A stretch of DNA of 64,000 nt from Trichoplax sp. H2 (Eukaryota > Placozoa > Uniplacotomia > Trichoplacea), in the NCBI GenBank assembly GCA_003344405.1, contig NOWV01000250.1:1-64000 (forward strand), read 5' to 3'. Shown here in pieces: positions 53,101 through 64,000 of the stretch. The notes below the pieces were generated by a model. The model saw only the letters and a program-made list of their open reading frames with translations, did no database searches and was not told the origin of the DNA. The position numbers were made by a program, and so were the translations under genes. Positions within the stretch are counted from its first letter, which is position 1, and each line of letters begins with the position of its first letter.

Positions 53101-56073
53101 AGATTTATTAACCGCATTTGGATGATAAAGTCCTTAAGCTGACCGTATTATACTTACAAGAAACGTTTACATAATTTTTAAACTTAGTCATTGTAAATGG
53201 TTCTACAATATCTCCAGTCGAATTAAACGGTCTACAGCACTTTTGCGTTAAAATACCCATAAATAGTTGAACACCAATTAGTGCAAAAATAATTAATATA
53301 AAAAGCGCTAAACAAAAGACGTCAGCCAGCATTCTAAACGACTTAAATAGAGCATTAACGATTGCTTTTAAGCCTAGGATAGAGAAAGAAAAATGAAAGA
53401 AACATTAATACGTCATTTTTTCGTTTAAAATGACTTTAATCAGTTACTAACTAAAAGCAGCTATTAACTATGAAGCTTTAGCTTTAGTAAGTGTTAAGCT
53501 TAATAACACTTTCAATAAGCCTATTAATTACTTACTATTATTATCTTATAACGTAATGTCTATAACTTTACCTTCTAATGCTGTAATCATTCTTAGCGCT
53601 CGTAAAACTCGAATAACCGATGCACCTGGTAAGACACTTAATGCCGGAATCATGGTAAGATAGCTGTACAGCAAGTAGTAGAAACCATTTAAGAAATACG
53701 ATAAAGATAGGATATGAGATCTGACGATTTCAACTCTTAGAATAAGATAAATTTACCCAACAATAACTACGATAAAATCAAGCCAATTCCATGGATCACG
53801 CAAGTAAGCATAGGTGTGAAAAATAAAACCTCTTGCCATGATTTTTAATAGCATTTCAACCGTATAAATGGTATTGAAAGTAATCCTAAAAAAGATTAAA
53901 GTAAGACCTTATTTTCTATAACGATTAAAGAGTATCAACATTAGCGAATTTAGTATATTTTTAATATATAATACTAAGTAAACTTTCCAGAAAGCAAGTA
54001 TAACTCATTTAATCATTCAAAATAGCAGACTAGTTTCTGGTATTTAATTTCCAATATTTAAACCTTTACCATAGAATTGAAGACTTATTAAGCAGTATCT
54101 CATCTATCATAGTTATAATTCAGTGCATTAAATATGTCGATTTTCAAATGATATCTATACATAATTTTAATTTGTCAACATTTCATTTATGAGATACAAA
54201 TTTATCGAAACTTATCCAGACATCAATAACAACTCTCTCTTTCTGTATCTAATTAATTTATTTAAGGCCATTACTGTTTCATTATCTTGCTTGGCAATAA
54301 CTTACAGTATATTCGTAGATGCTTATAACTATGTCATAAATTTATTCAAATGTAACAAAAGCCTATTTGTTCTTATATGATACGCAAACATTTAGATGTA
54401 TAAATTTGCGATTGAATTCCTACCATGCACTGCTGACTTTTACGATAGCATGTATTTTGGCTTACAACAATTCGGAAAACAATAAGGTATTGTATAAAAC
54501 CATAAAACGGCCAAAAATCCGAAGCAATAGTTTTAACTTACTCTATTGAAGGATCGATGCCATTAGGAAAGGCCATCAAAACACAATTAATGAAAATAGC
54601 TATAAATATGAAAAGATCAAAAAATCTACAAGGAAGTCAAGAATTATAACGGATTATAGAATCAAAGCGACTATAACTGGCTTAAAATGAATATTTCTAT
54701 GCTAGTGAGATAAAGAACATGATAAATGAAACGCTTAACTTATCTAGTATCATATTAATACTAAAATTATCTTAATAACCGAAAAACAATCATGCCTTAT
54801 GAATATATAGTAAGTCTAAAATACTTCGAACTATAGACAATGCCAAAAGTATGCCTCATTGTAAATTGTATCATGTCATGCCATGCTTTATTCAAGGCAT
54901 TTAAAAAATCTATCTAAATCTACAAGAACTTTAGCCATGAAAAGATTAAAAGAAATAATGTTACTATGATTCTAATTATATAAAGTAATGAGTTATGTAA
55001 GTAGAGCAGGATACTGATTCGAAGTGATTCGCATCGTAATCAATCGAATTGGATTATTTGGAGGGAATAAGTGAAGAGAGTTGCTTGTATTATAACGATA
55101 GACATAATAGGAATTCATCCGCTTAGTTAGCAAGCATACAGTCTGAAATGAAAAAGCATTTTACTCGAAAGGGTTATCCTTAGGATGTATAACTACCGTA
55201 CTATAATATCTCTATAATATTTTTGATTTAGTTAAACAAGTCTAGTTTGGGGAGTACAGTACTTCCAAGACCAAACCATATATAAATATAATAACAGACG
55301 GTTCATCTATTTCTTACGAAGTTACTTGAATGTCAATGTATTATGATCGTAAAATTATTAAGGCTTAGTAATTTAATTTTTAGAAACTTGGCAGTTACCA
55401 ATCTATTTTAATGAAAATTATGCACTGCATAATCACCGCAAGGAATGGTATATTCTTTTTCATAAATTTACTAAATAATTTCATTTATATTATCATAAGG
55501 AATATTTAAACAAATTTTTTTATGTAGGAATTTGCATCTATAACATAAAAATGAGCTCAATTACATGAAACTTTTAAAAGAATTTTTGTATTTGGCAAGT
55601 CACTTCTATAGCAGTAGTAACGAAATAAAATACCGCTTACATCAGTTTGTTGTTGATCGAAATCCTTAACGAGCTTTCCTGTTAAATGATTCTTTTTAAT
55701 TTGCTCGTTAATACATTTTCTGTTCTGATTAAAATCTTTCCAATCTACAAGTATTCCATCAAAGGTTACAGAAATCATTTTAAGGAAAAGAAGCTATTAG
55801 CAATGATTCCAGTTGTTTTTCAAATAAAGAAGGCTATTTGATTTACAAGTTGAAGATTAAAAGAAGCAAAAATTTACTATTAAAACGACTACCATGATAA
55901 CTGTGATCACAATTTCAGTTTATAAGCCTCAAATAGAAACTAAACGAGTTACATCCAAAGCAAATTCTTTAGAGTTTTGGATTTGAATAATACATAATTT
56001 AAAAGATATAGAATCACTAACCTTCATAGTCTGGGGTATTTACGGAAATAACATGGCCATAACCTTGATCCAT
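41159..56073 (-). CDS. Voltage-gated sodium channel A, Nav2-type (DEEA filter)
   Basis: Four-domain pore-forming alpha subunit, about 1,950 residues. Tentative N-terminal exons: 56073-56022 (MDQGYGHV), 55744-55641, 55121-55015 ([11 protein letters not shown]); one small exon near 55180 is unresolved. Firm exons: 54625-54542 (DI S1), 53885-53757, 53663-53572 (DI S4), 53373-53158, 53061-53004, 52280-52136 (DI pore ITLDNWED), 51884-51747, 51447-50793 (I-II linker), 50380-50139 (DII S1), 49674-49489, 49300-48965 (DII pore LCGEWIE), 48624-47770 (II-III linker), 47172-46915, 46752-46579, 46292-46185 (DIII S4, five Arg), 45852-45589, 44662-44609 (DIII pore ATFEGW), 44451-44314, 44143-44021 (III-IV linker with LFMTES), 43802-43664 (DIV S1), 42965-42834, 42192-41159 (DIV S4, pore STSAGW, S6, IQ motif [13 protein letters not shown]). 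Pore ring D-E-E-A, not D-E-K-A, predicting poor Na/Ca discrimination. Confidence 0.96.
42966..43663 (-). other. U12-type AT-AC intron, DIV S1-S2, channel A
   Basis: On the minus strand the intron begins ATATCCTTT, after exon end GTACTTG at 43664. It contains TTCCTTAAC at 43007-42999, a perfect minor-spliceosome branch site. An AC acceptor at CAGCAC|AT gives the right phase (after codon base 1) and a protein length equal to channel B. CAG|CA three bases earlier would also keep frame. No GT donor in the preceding exon has the needed phase. Confidence 0.8.
49958..49977. repeat. (TA)n microsatellite
   Basis: About eight TA units inside a channel A intron. Confidence 0.85.
54626..55014 (-). other. 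Probable U12-type GT-AG intron before DI S1, channel A
   Basis: The minus-strand donor GTATCCTGC fits the minor-class 5' consensus at seven of nine positions. TTCTTGAC lies about 11 bases before the TTGTAG acceptor, the spacing typical of U12 branch sites. It joins ...RITSN to [12 protein letters not shown] in phase. Confidence 0.65.
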
Positions 56074-58791
56074 CTTGGATTTATATTACAAGTGTTTCTT
56101 TAGATATACTGGATTAATAGCGGTGTTAAATATTGCAAAGAATTCTTTGCTGTAATACCAAACCAATTCTTGACTACAACATTACAATTTATAATTCCAT
56201 ATTTAATTTTTAATTTGCTGTAAGCAGTTTATACAAAAATTTGTCACCGTAACTTATGCCTATTCACAATTTATCAAACGAAATCTTTTCCACAATATTT
56301 TCTGAGTTTTTAGTACAGTATTAAATTTACTATGATAAAGGGTGAAAAATATCTCCAATCATGAATCCTTCATTGAAAAAGATGCCATATGTTGATTTCT
56401 AGGAAAAAGAAATTTATATAGAATATAAATTGTTGATTACAATTCCTTTTAGATACAATGCAGAAGTGAAGGGGCCAGGAATTCTCTGAATGCTGACTAA
56501 GGTATCAATGAAATTAATATTAGCGTAACGGTAAATATCATATTGAAACAATCAGTAATGAAATTAGGACTAGAACAATTAGAAAAGTACCACATGAGCT
56601 CCCCTGGGTAGTTAAGCCTAAGTATAGTATCTCTGTTTCGTCGACTACAATCAAAAACCACGAAGAGATTAAAATTAGTTTGAAGAACAAGATCAAGAAA
56701 CCTTATTGGCATATAATATAATGCTAGACAATTATTTGTTCTAGTAGAGTTGGCTTGATAGTCAAATTGATATAATCTTATTTTTAATATCGATATTCTT
56801 TACGAACTAAAATAATTTGGAAACTCTCACTCTGCTTCGTCCAAAGATTCAGAAATTACTCTCCGTATAAGGATGACAGTTGATATCAATGTTGTAAAAA
56901 AAATTTTGAAAGATCAAATTTTGCCTGAAATAACTTGATCTTTCGCGATCTCATCACTCTATTAAAATTATCAAGATGAAAAATTTGCTACTGTATTTCA
57001 GCTATTGCAGGTATTGTGCACTTGCACATGAATATACCGGTAAATTTATGTAGTTTCATTATTGGTAGGTTTCGCTAAAAACGAATTGTTATTGTTTTTA
57101 TGGAACCTTACAGGAGCTTTAGTTATGGATGCAGAATTTAAAATTATCCATTACCTCGTCACAGCACCTGGTCTAAAATATAGATATAAAAACTAGGCAT
57201 GTATCTGTCCCTATCCGATTACAGTTTAAAGACATTTAACCTCGTTAATCTTGTAAAAAAATAGTCAAAATTGAAATATACGCGCATACTAGTGTAATGA
57301 CCGAGTTAGTATTTTACTATTACTATAGGTTCGCGCCTCTAACTCTTAATCTGAATTATTTAAGTTGAGCAAATCCTTATGATATGCAATAAAAGGTCAC
57401 AACCAAGAGAGTAGTTTTAAAACTACATTTATTATTCCGCCTATCCGTGAGAGTGAATTCAATTTTCATCTGTCATATAATCAGTCAGAAACGGTTAAGA
57501 TAAACTGGATAAACGGACTTAGATTATTTTTACAAGCAATCATTTCCATACAAAATCATATAGCATAAGCTTATATTCAATTGTAAACGTATTAATCTAA
57601 TACTGTTAAAAAACAGAAATCGGCTCTATTGAAGATGAAACGGACAACTTTTAACACATGACTAATAGTTTATCAATATCTAAATCATTACAACTAGTTA
57701 AATAGAACGTAATCAGAATGCTACAATTTCAGTCGTATTAAAATACTTCTAAATAGCTATTGATATTCTTTGGTAAATACGGTAATGTTGGAGTGCTATT
57801 CTACACTTTGATATCACATGTTGAAATCTACTAATCTTTTAATTTAAATATTACTCTAAATAATTTTTGATTAGCCACAGACTATACTATGCTAGCTGTT
57901 CCAACGTCAATACTTTTATACGATTTAATTCGTAAGGATAGCCAGAGTGACAGGTAAGGATAAAATTTTAAATAAGTTGGAATTACTTCTTTATCATCGT
58001 ACCTGGAGTGGAATAGAGAATATCTTTTAATTACGTTCATCTTTGCTTCATATGAACTTTTTGTGATCGTTTATCAGCCTTAATCTACGTCATAGCGTTA
58101 AAAAATCTATTTTGTCTAATCCTACAAAATAAGCCTGAACGGTCAAAGCAACAACAGACTCAAAAGCAAGAAAGAATATGATGTAAATACGAGTATATGA
58201 TCAATATAAATTACATCCAGAACAAAACATTCGGAAGAGAATAAAGTCGTTGGGATTTAAATAATTTGAGCAATAGGCCATAGCCAATACTTAACTTACT
58301 CATCACTTAAGAAATCTGCTACTAGATTGTATTTTGCGCTAGCGACTGAATTAAAAGTGTTACATAATAAATCTATCGCTATTCTCTACATTAGTAATTT
58401 TTATGCTATCTATTACTACATAGATAGCCTCGTAAAGGGTACCATACTTTCGCCTGGTATCATGCAGGATATTAAATCCTCTTTGATTAGCCTAGCTACT
58501 GTAGTTAGAGTTTCTGTAATGATCAAAACATAGCATCATGCTGAAAGAATTCAAACCATATTGATTAAGGACTTTCTTAACATAATAAATATTACTTACT
58601 TAAAATTATAGACTAATCCGACTTTATTGCGAAGTTTTCTCTTGATTTGACGGTAATTTATTCCTCCAACTTAACTTAAATTTTCTTAAACTTTAATACG
58701 AGAATAGACCAAAATTCTTTTCTTAGACATCTTACTAATATCAAAGTGTAGTAATACTAATGAAACGACACTTTCATAAAAGCGAAAGTCA

Positions 58792-58970
58792 TGAGTTTAC
58801 GAAAACTAGTAGCAATATATTTTGATTAGGATAGCTTTCTATTATTTTTAGGTAAGCACTGTTTCTTAGGCATGTTTCTTATATTAAGCAATGAAATGAT
58901 CCTTCCATAACAATGAAGTTGATGAATTTACGAGAACCAGTAGCTATATATTTTGATTAGGGTAACTTTT
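58792..58970. repeat. Direct repeat pair of about 50 bases
   Basis: Copies 58792-58843 and 58923-58970 share TGARTTTACGARAACYAGTAGC followed by ATATATTTTGATTAGG and differ at a few sites. The offset is 131 bases. Confidence 0.8.
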
Positions 58971-59250
58971 ATCATGCTTATCATATCTGTAAATTCTTTT
59001 ACGTACTGAAATTGCTATAGCGAATAATTAAATCTTATAGCCGTATACGCGTATAACCGTATTAGCTTATCCAGGTACCTATTAATAGCTATGAGAGTAA
59101 AGATGATTCAATAGATCTAATCTCTCTATATTAATATTCACTACATATAATCAAAATTTAGAATAAAATTTGCTGTGAATTGTTTTAAAAATTCCTTATT
59201 AACCCTAAAAACAATGATAGAATCAATCGAAAGCCTAATAAAACTTTACA

Positions 59251-59291
59251 AAAAGGGATTTATTTCATGTTACTCTCCTGAAATCCCTTTT
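59251..59291. repeat. Perfect 11-base inverted repeat
   Basis: AAAAGGGATTT at 59251-59261 pairs with AAATCCCTTTT at 59281-59291 across a 19-base loop. Confidence 0.8.
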
Positions 59292-62200
59292 ACACCAATA
59301 CTTAATAATGTAACTGGAAAATTTATAAGAAATCATTTATATTTATACTAATTAAATTTATCCTAAAGTATTCAACTAATGTAATTAACTACAAATGAGG
59401 AAGGATGAACAATTTGTGTAATTAAAATTTATTATTGAAAGCTGCAAATAGCGCCCACTCTAAAGGGCCATGTGCAGCTAATTTTTCTAAAATGATCGTA
59501 CGTACTTATTTAGATGGCTGCACTTACTTTTTTAGTTACTTATCTGCGACGCTTTATTCCGAAGATCACGATTTCTATAATACCCACAGATACTAGGCAT
59601 AATTAATTTTCAAAGCCAATATTTATATATTTGCCTAGAGACGAACATTGTGATGCTATAGCATTCTTTATGGCGAAATCTTTTAAAATTAAGAAATTTA
59701 TAATCCCTACGGGTATCAGTCATAAAATTAAAACAAATATTTCATACAAATTTATCCAGATAATCCATTTTATGGCCAATATTTCGCCAATTTATATAGA
59801 TAAGATGTCATGGGTTGTATTATTCTTGCTTTATAGCATAATCTGGTATAATCATATTTATTGATAATTCTTCTAATTACTAATTCATTTTCTAGCGAAT
59901 ATTTGACACCATTATTTAAATAGAGAAAAATATGAAAGTAAAATAATTGTGGGATGAATTCATTTATATCGTGACAATTAAACCCAATGATAACAGCAAT
60001 ATTGTGGCCTTATACTGCTTGAAAATGAAATACTACCAGAACTAGTCGATTTGCATGTAACCTAATTGGTAACAACCCTATTTTTGATTAGCTCCAAAGC
60101 AGATGCTATGTACGAAATTTTGGCTGTACCCTTCCTATCTATCACATTTGTCTACATTACAACCACCGGAAAAATCAATTATCTAAAAAATTAATAAGCT
60201 TTGATATTCTTTATAGGATTTTGACAGCAACAACTGCATCTATTATGTTTTATCTATAATTCTCTTAAAAACATCTTGAACAGATCATTTATGAAAGCGA
60301 TATAGGCTCTTAAAAAAGCCGTATAATGCTAGAACATTGTGAATATTGGTTTGTCTTTATAGCACTTTCCATTTTCTGCCGTGGAAGCCAGCTGATAAAG
60401 AGCATAGCTCTATCAAATTCTTGATCGCTTAACATTTGATACTTGAATAATTGACAGTTTCTATCTGAAATTTGATTTTTATTAGCCAGAAACTTTCGTT
60501 CGAAATGATCTTGTCCAAACACATCTAGAATTGGCAATAATGATATTGGTGGCTTCAACTAATCACAATTGAGATATTCCTGTAAATATGGCAATAGTAG
60601 ATAATGAAGTATCAATGATGTGCCATAATACAGTTTGTTGCATCAAATAGAGTAATTATAGATTCATTACGTATGATAAATATTGAAGGGAAAATTTCTC
60701 AAATTAATTATTATAAACTCTAAAAATTGATCTTATTCGCCAACTAAAATCAAGTATTCCCTTTCTTTGAAAATTAGAATTATCACAACTTTATTAGATA
60801 TAATCTATAAAGTATGGGCAATCAATATAACAGGACAAAATAGAATTACTTTGCTGCTAGCATTCTTATTATAAGTGACGAAAAATCGAAACTTTAGTCC
60901 TAGGTTATTAAAGTTTCATTGTAAAAATAAAATTTACATAAAGGCCCCAAATGAAGCATAGAAAGCTACATTGCTTACCGCTCAGTGTACTAGTATCTAT
61001 TAATATCAATTTCATGAACTATCAGAATAATAAGGCATTTATTTCGCCAAGTTTTTATGTAGTTAATTAATGATATTCTATAACGTAAAGCGTCCTAATT
61101 TTACGTATAAAGTCATAGTTATAGCTATTGCAAGGTTATCAATATATTGTGAATCAAAATTCATTCATACTGAAGCCGTCGTGACTAGGAAGTTAAATAC
61201 CTATATAGAATTAGAATTTATCATAACTATGGAATAGAACTACTTATTGATGCATATTTGCTTAATAATATCATTGAACAAAATAAAACAATGCAGTAAT
61301 ATCTGATATAAATGATGCATATGATATTAACAATTATTCATGTGCCTTGGGGCTACAGTGATTTAGTAGGAAGGAAAAGTATCTAAATAATGCATTACAT
61401 ACTTTACCATTAATCTGTGAAATACTATCTCCTCGTATTTCATTAAAAAATTAGACCTTAACTGTTACATAGGCTACTCGAACCCTTAAAGGAGCTGGTT
61501 CATATTAAATATAATTCTTTATAACAATTTATGTGTATAGACAGCTTAGATAGCTTACAGTGCAATGGATATAATAATATTAAATTAAAAATTTCTAGAT
61601 CAAGAAATATTAATTTTGTGTTCTAATTACTAGGCGATAAAATAATTAAATCTTTTTATTTCTAAGTCGAGGAATAATCCAACCATATTTTTCATACTAT
61701 CAGTTTTTCTTATGTTGCCATGTATCTCAGGATAATCGTAGAAATTTATCTTCTTGCATCAAACTGATGGATAACCTCCATTGCCTTTATCAATTACAAG
61801 TTGGTATTTGCTTGTCTCAGCGATTCTTTCCTTGCTGAAAGTAAAGGAGATACAAGTCAATAGTATATCCCGTGTTGATATATGATTAATCTTGCCTGCA
61901 AATTATTCTCCAAATTTATACATTTTATTTACTTTCATCTTTGAAATACATATTTTAGTGTATATCATGATCCCATATAATAATTAAGGAAAATTACCGA
62001 TAAATCAAAAGATAGACTTGTTAAACTATGGTTTAATTAGATTGTATTGTAACTTTAATACATTCTTAAATATAGGCATTTAATATTGTTCTAAAATATA
62101 GATGTTTACGGTCTAATTGCACTATAGCCAAATATAGTTTATCGTTTTTAGCGTGTACAGTCTTCGCTATTTTCTAAAACTGTTTTCTACTGCAATGTTA

Positions 62201-62554
62201 GAAAGCAAAAACGTTAGTACTGCATATGTACAGTATAGTACGAGAAGTATAACGAGTGAGGAATCTAACAGTAATCTATTATGGTATATATTATATCTAG
62301 TACTACATTCTTCTTCTTTGCATATATCCTATCTTTAAAACTATCAATACTATCGATTTCTACCTCAGATTTCGTTAGTTGTTATAGTCACAGTATTAGT
62401 ATTGTCTCGCGTGACTTCACGATAGCTTACACGCTACTTTACCGTGACTACCACATTGTATATAATTATAATCTGCAATAAATATCCTTTTTCGGCTAAA
62501 ATCTTATTCTCCGTATAGTACTAATCCACTACCGCTAATTCATCGAACCCTTAA

Positions 62555-64000
62555 TCACATAAAAAGTATCCAATTAAAGTTAACGTCGTAACCTTGTCTT
62601 CTTTTATATGTCAAAGCTTTCCAACGCCGGAAACTCGACCTTAATAGTATTACAGGTTCAACTTCATCACTCAAAACTCTCGATGTCACTGTTTCACCAG
62701 ATTTATTGCTCCATTTGGGAAATTTGGTATGAAATACACCATGAATTTTTTCTAGTAATTGCTCGTATTCGTCTTTAAATTCTTGACTAATTTCATCGAT
62801 TATCTTTTCCATTAATTTGCTGAGCAAAGCAGCAATAACATCCAAACAATGAATATTACCTCCATAATAGACTGGTAGATTTAAACTAATGCAAACGTAT
62901 ATATTGGGTATTGGAGTACCAAAGGGAGGTGGTAATTCATTTAATAGCAAAGACAGTTCTTCATAATGGATAAATTGCGTTGCTTCTGGATCGTATTTTG
63001 CCCATGTCTCAAAAAAGGTACTGATATCTTCTTCGGATACTGTAGCTGAATCAGCATCGACGCAGTCTTGATAATTACTCAAGATTACAGCGACAAATAA
63101 ATTGATTAGTACGAACCAGGTCAATAAAATATAAGAAATAATATAAATGGTAGCTAGATGAGGGCTTCCACAGTTCCCAGTAGGCACAAAGGTTGATACT
63201 GCAGATGCTGATGTACATTTAGGTGGCTGAATAGATAATGCGTGATGAAAATCTGTCCAACCAGCAGCAGTACTAAGCTGGACGAGTATAATGCTTGTAG
63301 TTATAAAATTTTCAAAATTGAGACTTTTAGTGATGACACCGTGATATTTAACATGGTTAAAAACTGACATTCCAATGATAGCGTAAATAAATGAGACTAC
63401 TGCAATTAAAATAGCAATATTAAAGAGAGCTGGTATGGACGCAATTAATGCCATAAGCAGTCGACGCATTCCTTGAGCGTGGCGTAGTAAACGGATCATT
63501 CGCACAATTCGAAATATTCTTATAGCTCGTATAATGGCCGGACTAACTCGAAATGTAACAGATGGCAAGTTGCTTAAGACAATTCCTGTAATGGAAGCCA
63601 ATACTATAAGTAGATCAAAAATATTCCATATATCTTTGAAGAAGTAGATACGAAATGCCAATAACTTCAAGATGCATTCTAGTGTGTAGAAGCATGTAAA
63701 ACCATAATTGAGAATATCTGCAATCGACAGCGCGTCAAGAAAAATAATGCAACGAAATCTTATTCAAATTACAAACTGGATTGCTATGTAAACTTCATAT
63801 GAGATGATTTAACTTAAGCGATACTTAATAGAAATACTTGTAATGAGACGTAATTCACTACGAAATAGTTATAGAAAGGATATTTAAGACTTGGGTAATC
63901 AACGCCGATTGTTGGTAATGGATGAACATCATGGCTACTATGTTCAATACAACGACGGTCATGGAGAACAGTTCATACTTCTTATTAAGGAATATAGATA
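62555..64000 (-). CDS. Voltage-gated sodium channel B, domain IV and C-terminus (partial)
   Basis: 3' end of a second sodium-channel gene, 5' part beyond the right edge. Two exons: 64000-63884 (NKKYELFSM..., DIV S1) and 63717-62555, ending in TGA. The large exon encodes S2 (CFYTLECILKLLAF), S3 (WNIFDLLIVL), S4 (IRAIRIFRIVRMIRLLRHA, six Arg), S5, pore loop LSTAAGWTD with Ala at the filter position, S6 (WFVLINLFVAVILSNYQD), an EF-hand-like segment ([18 protein letters not shown]) and the C-terminal tail. Clearly paralogous to channel A over this span, with the same exon boundary before S2. The IQ region is degenerate: PVILLRSSFRRW has Leu where the IQ motif has Gln. Same strand and order as channel A, so a tandem duplicate. 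Confidence 0.95.
63718..63883 (-). other. U12-type AT-AG intron, DIV S1-S2, channel B
   Basis: The minus-strand intron starts ATATCCTTT directly after GTCTTA A (codon phase 1) and ends TTTCTTGACGCGC...GCAG. TTTCTTGAC resembles the U12 branch site, about 17 bases from the end. Same position and phase as the channel A intron. Confidence 0.78.

Larger units (their letters stand above)
56074..62554. other. Intergenic between tandem sodium-channel genes
   Basis: AT-rich with no recognisable exon. Frames at 56712-56497 and 60558-60310 (minus) lack family resemblance. A 50-base direct repeat (58792/58923) and an 11-base perfect hairpin (59251-59291) lie here. It must hold the promoter of channel A and the 3' UTR of channel B. 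Confidence 0.55.

Noticed and set aside
54189-54549. + strand hydrophobic frames
   Set aside because: They lie in an intron, partly antisense to the DI S1 exon of channel A. The hydrophobicity comes from AT-rich composition.
60310-60558. 82-codon minus-strand frame between the channel genes
   Set aside because: No resemblance to sodium-channel N-termini, no paired splice sites in phase, and an isolated position in AT-rich sequence.
1-64000. CRISPR arrays, bacterial operons, tRNA or rRNA genes
   Set aside because: None seen. The window is intron-rich eukaryotic sequence, and no regularly spaced repeats or tRNA cloverleaf boxes were found by eye.

Overview
The window reads as nuclear DNA of an early-branching animal: clearly AT-rich, with genes split into many short exons (33 to 1,182 bases) by mostly short introns with plain GT...AG borders. 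The gene set (zona-pellucida-domain receptor, stomatin-like 2, inactive myotubularin, SHIPPO-repeat axonemal protein, ATR kinase, two four-domain sodium channels) is metazoan. The channel with a complete pore has a D-E-E-A selectivity ring, the non-vertebrate 'Nav2' type. Together with the compact, AT-rich, intron-rich layout, a placozoan (Trichoplax/Hoilungia group) is my best guess. That is inference; no species is stated by the sequence. All exon borders were read by eye from splice signals, reading phase and family resemblance.

Layout. 41-2148 (+): 3' part of a ZP-domain membrane protein. 3545-7867 (-): myotubularin-related pseudophosphatase of the MTMR10/11/12 group, first exon not found. 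7868-11236: intergenic, with palindromic TACTG/CAGTA-type sequence and a 47-base direct repeat. 11237-13950 (-): STOML2, complete except for its first exon. 13951-16998: intergenic, holding the densest TACTG/CAGTA island. 16999-18675 (+): complete five-exon SHIPPO-repeat (ODF3/CIMAP-like) gene. 19605-36706 (-): ATR checkpoint kinase, apparently complete. 36707-41158: intergenic. 41159-56073 (-): sodium channel A, four domains, nearly complete. 56074-62554: intergenic. 62555-64000 (-): 3' end of sodium channel B, a head-to-tail neighbour of A, running off the right edge.

The genes are unrelated housekeeping, signalling and ciliary functions, apart from the tandem channel pair, which is a local duplication. 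Most notable: (1) two tandem Nav2-type genes, one with an LFM triad at the place of the vertebrate IFM inactivation gate; (2) minor-spliceosome (U12-type) introns in both channel genes at the same DIV S1-S2 position, plus another U12-like intron before DI S1 of channel A; (3) self-complementary pentamer islands concentrated between genes; (4) a myotubularin whose catalytic Cys and Arg are both replaced.
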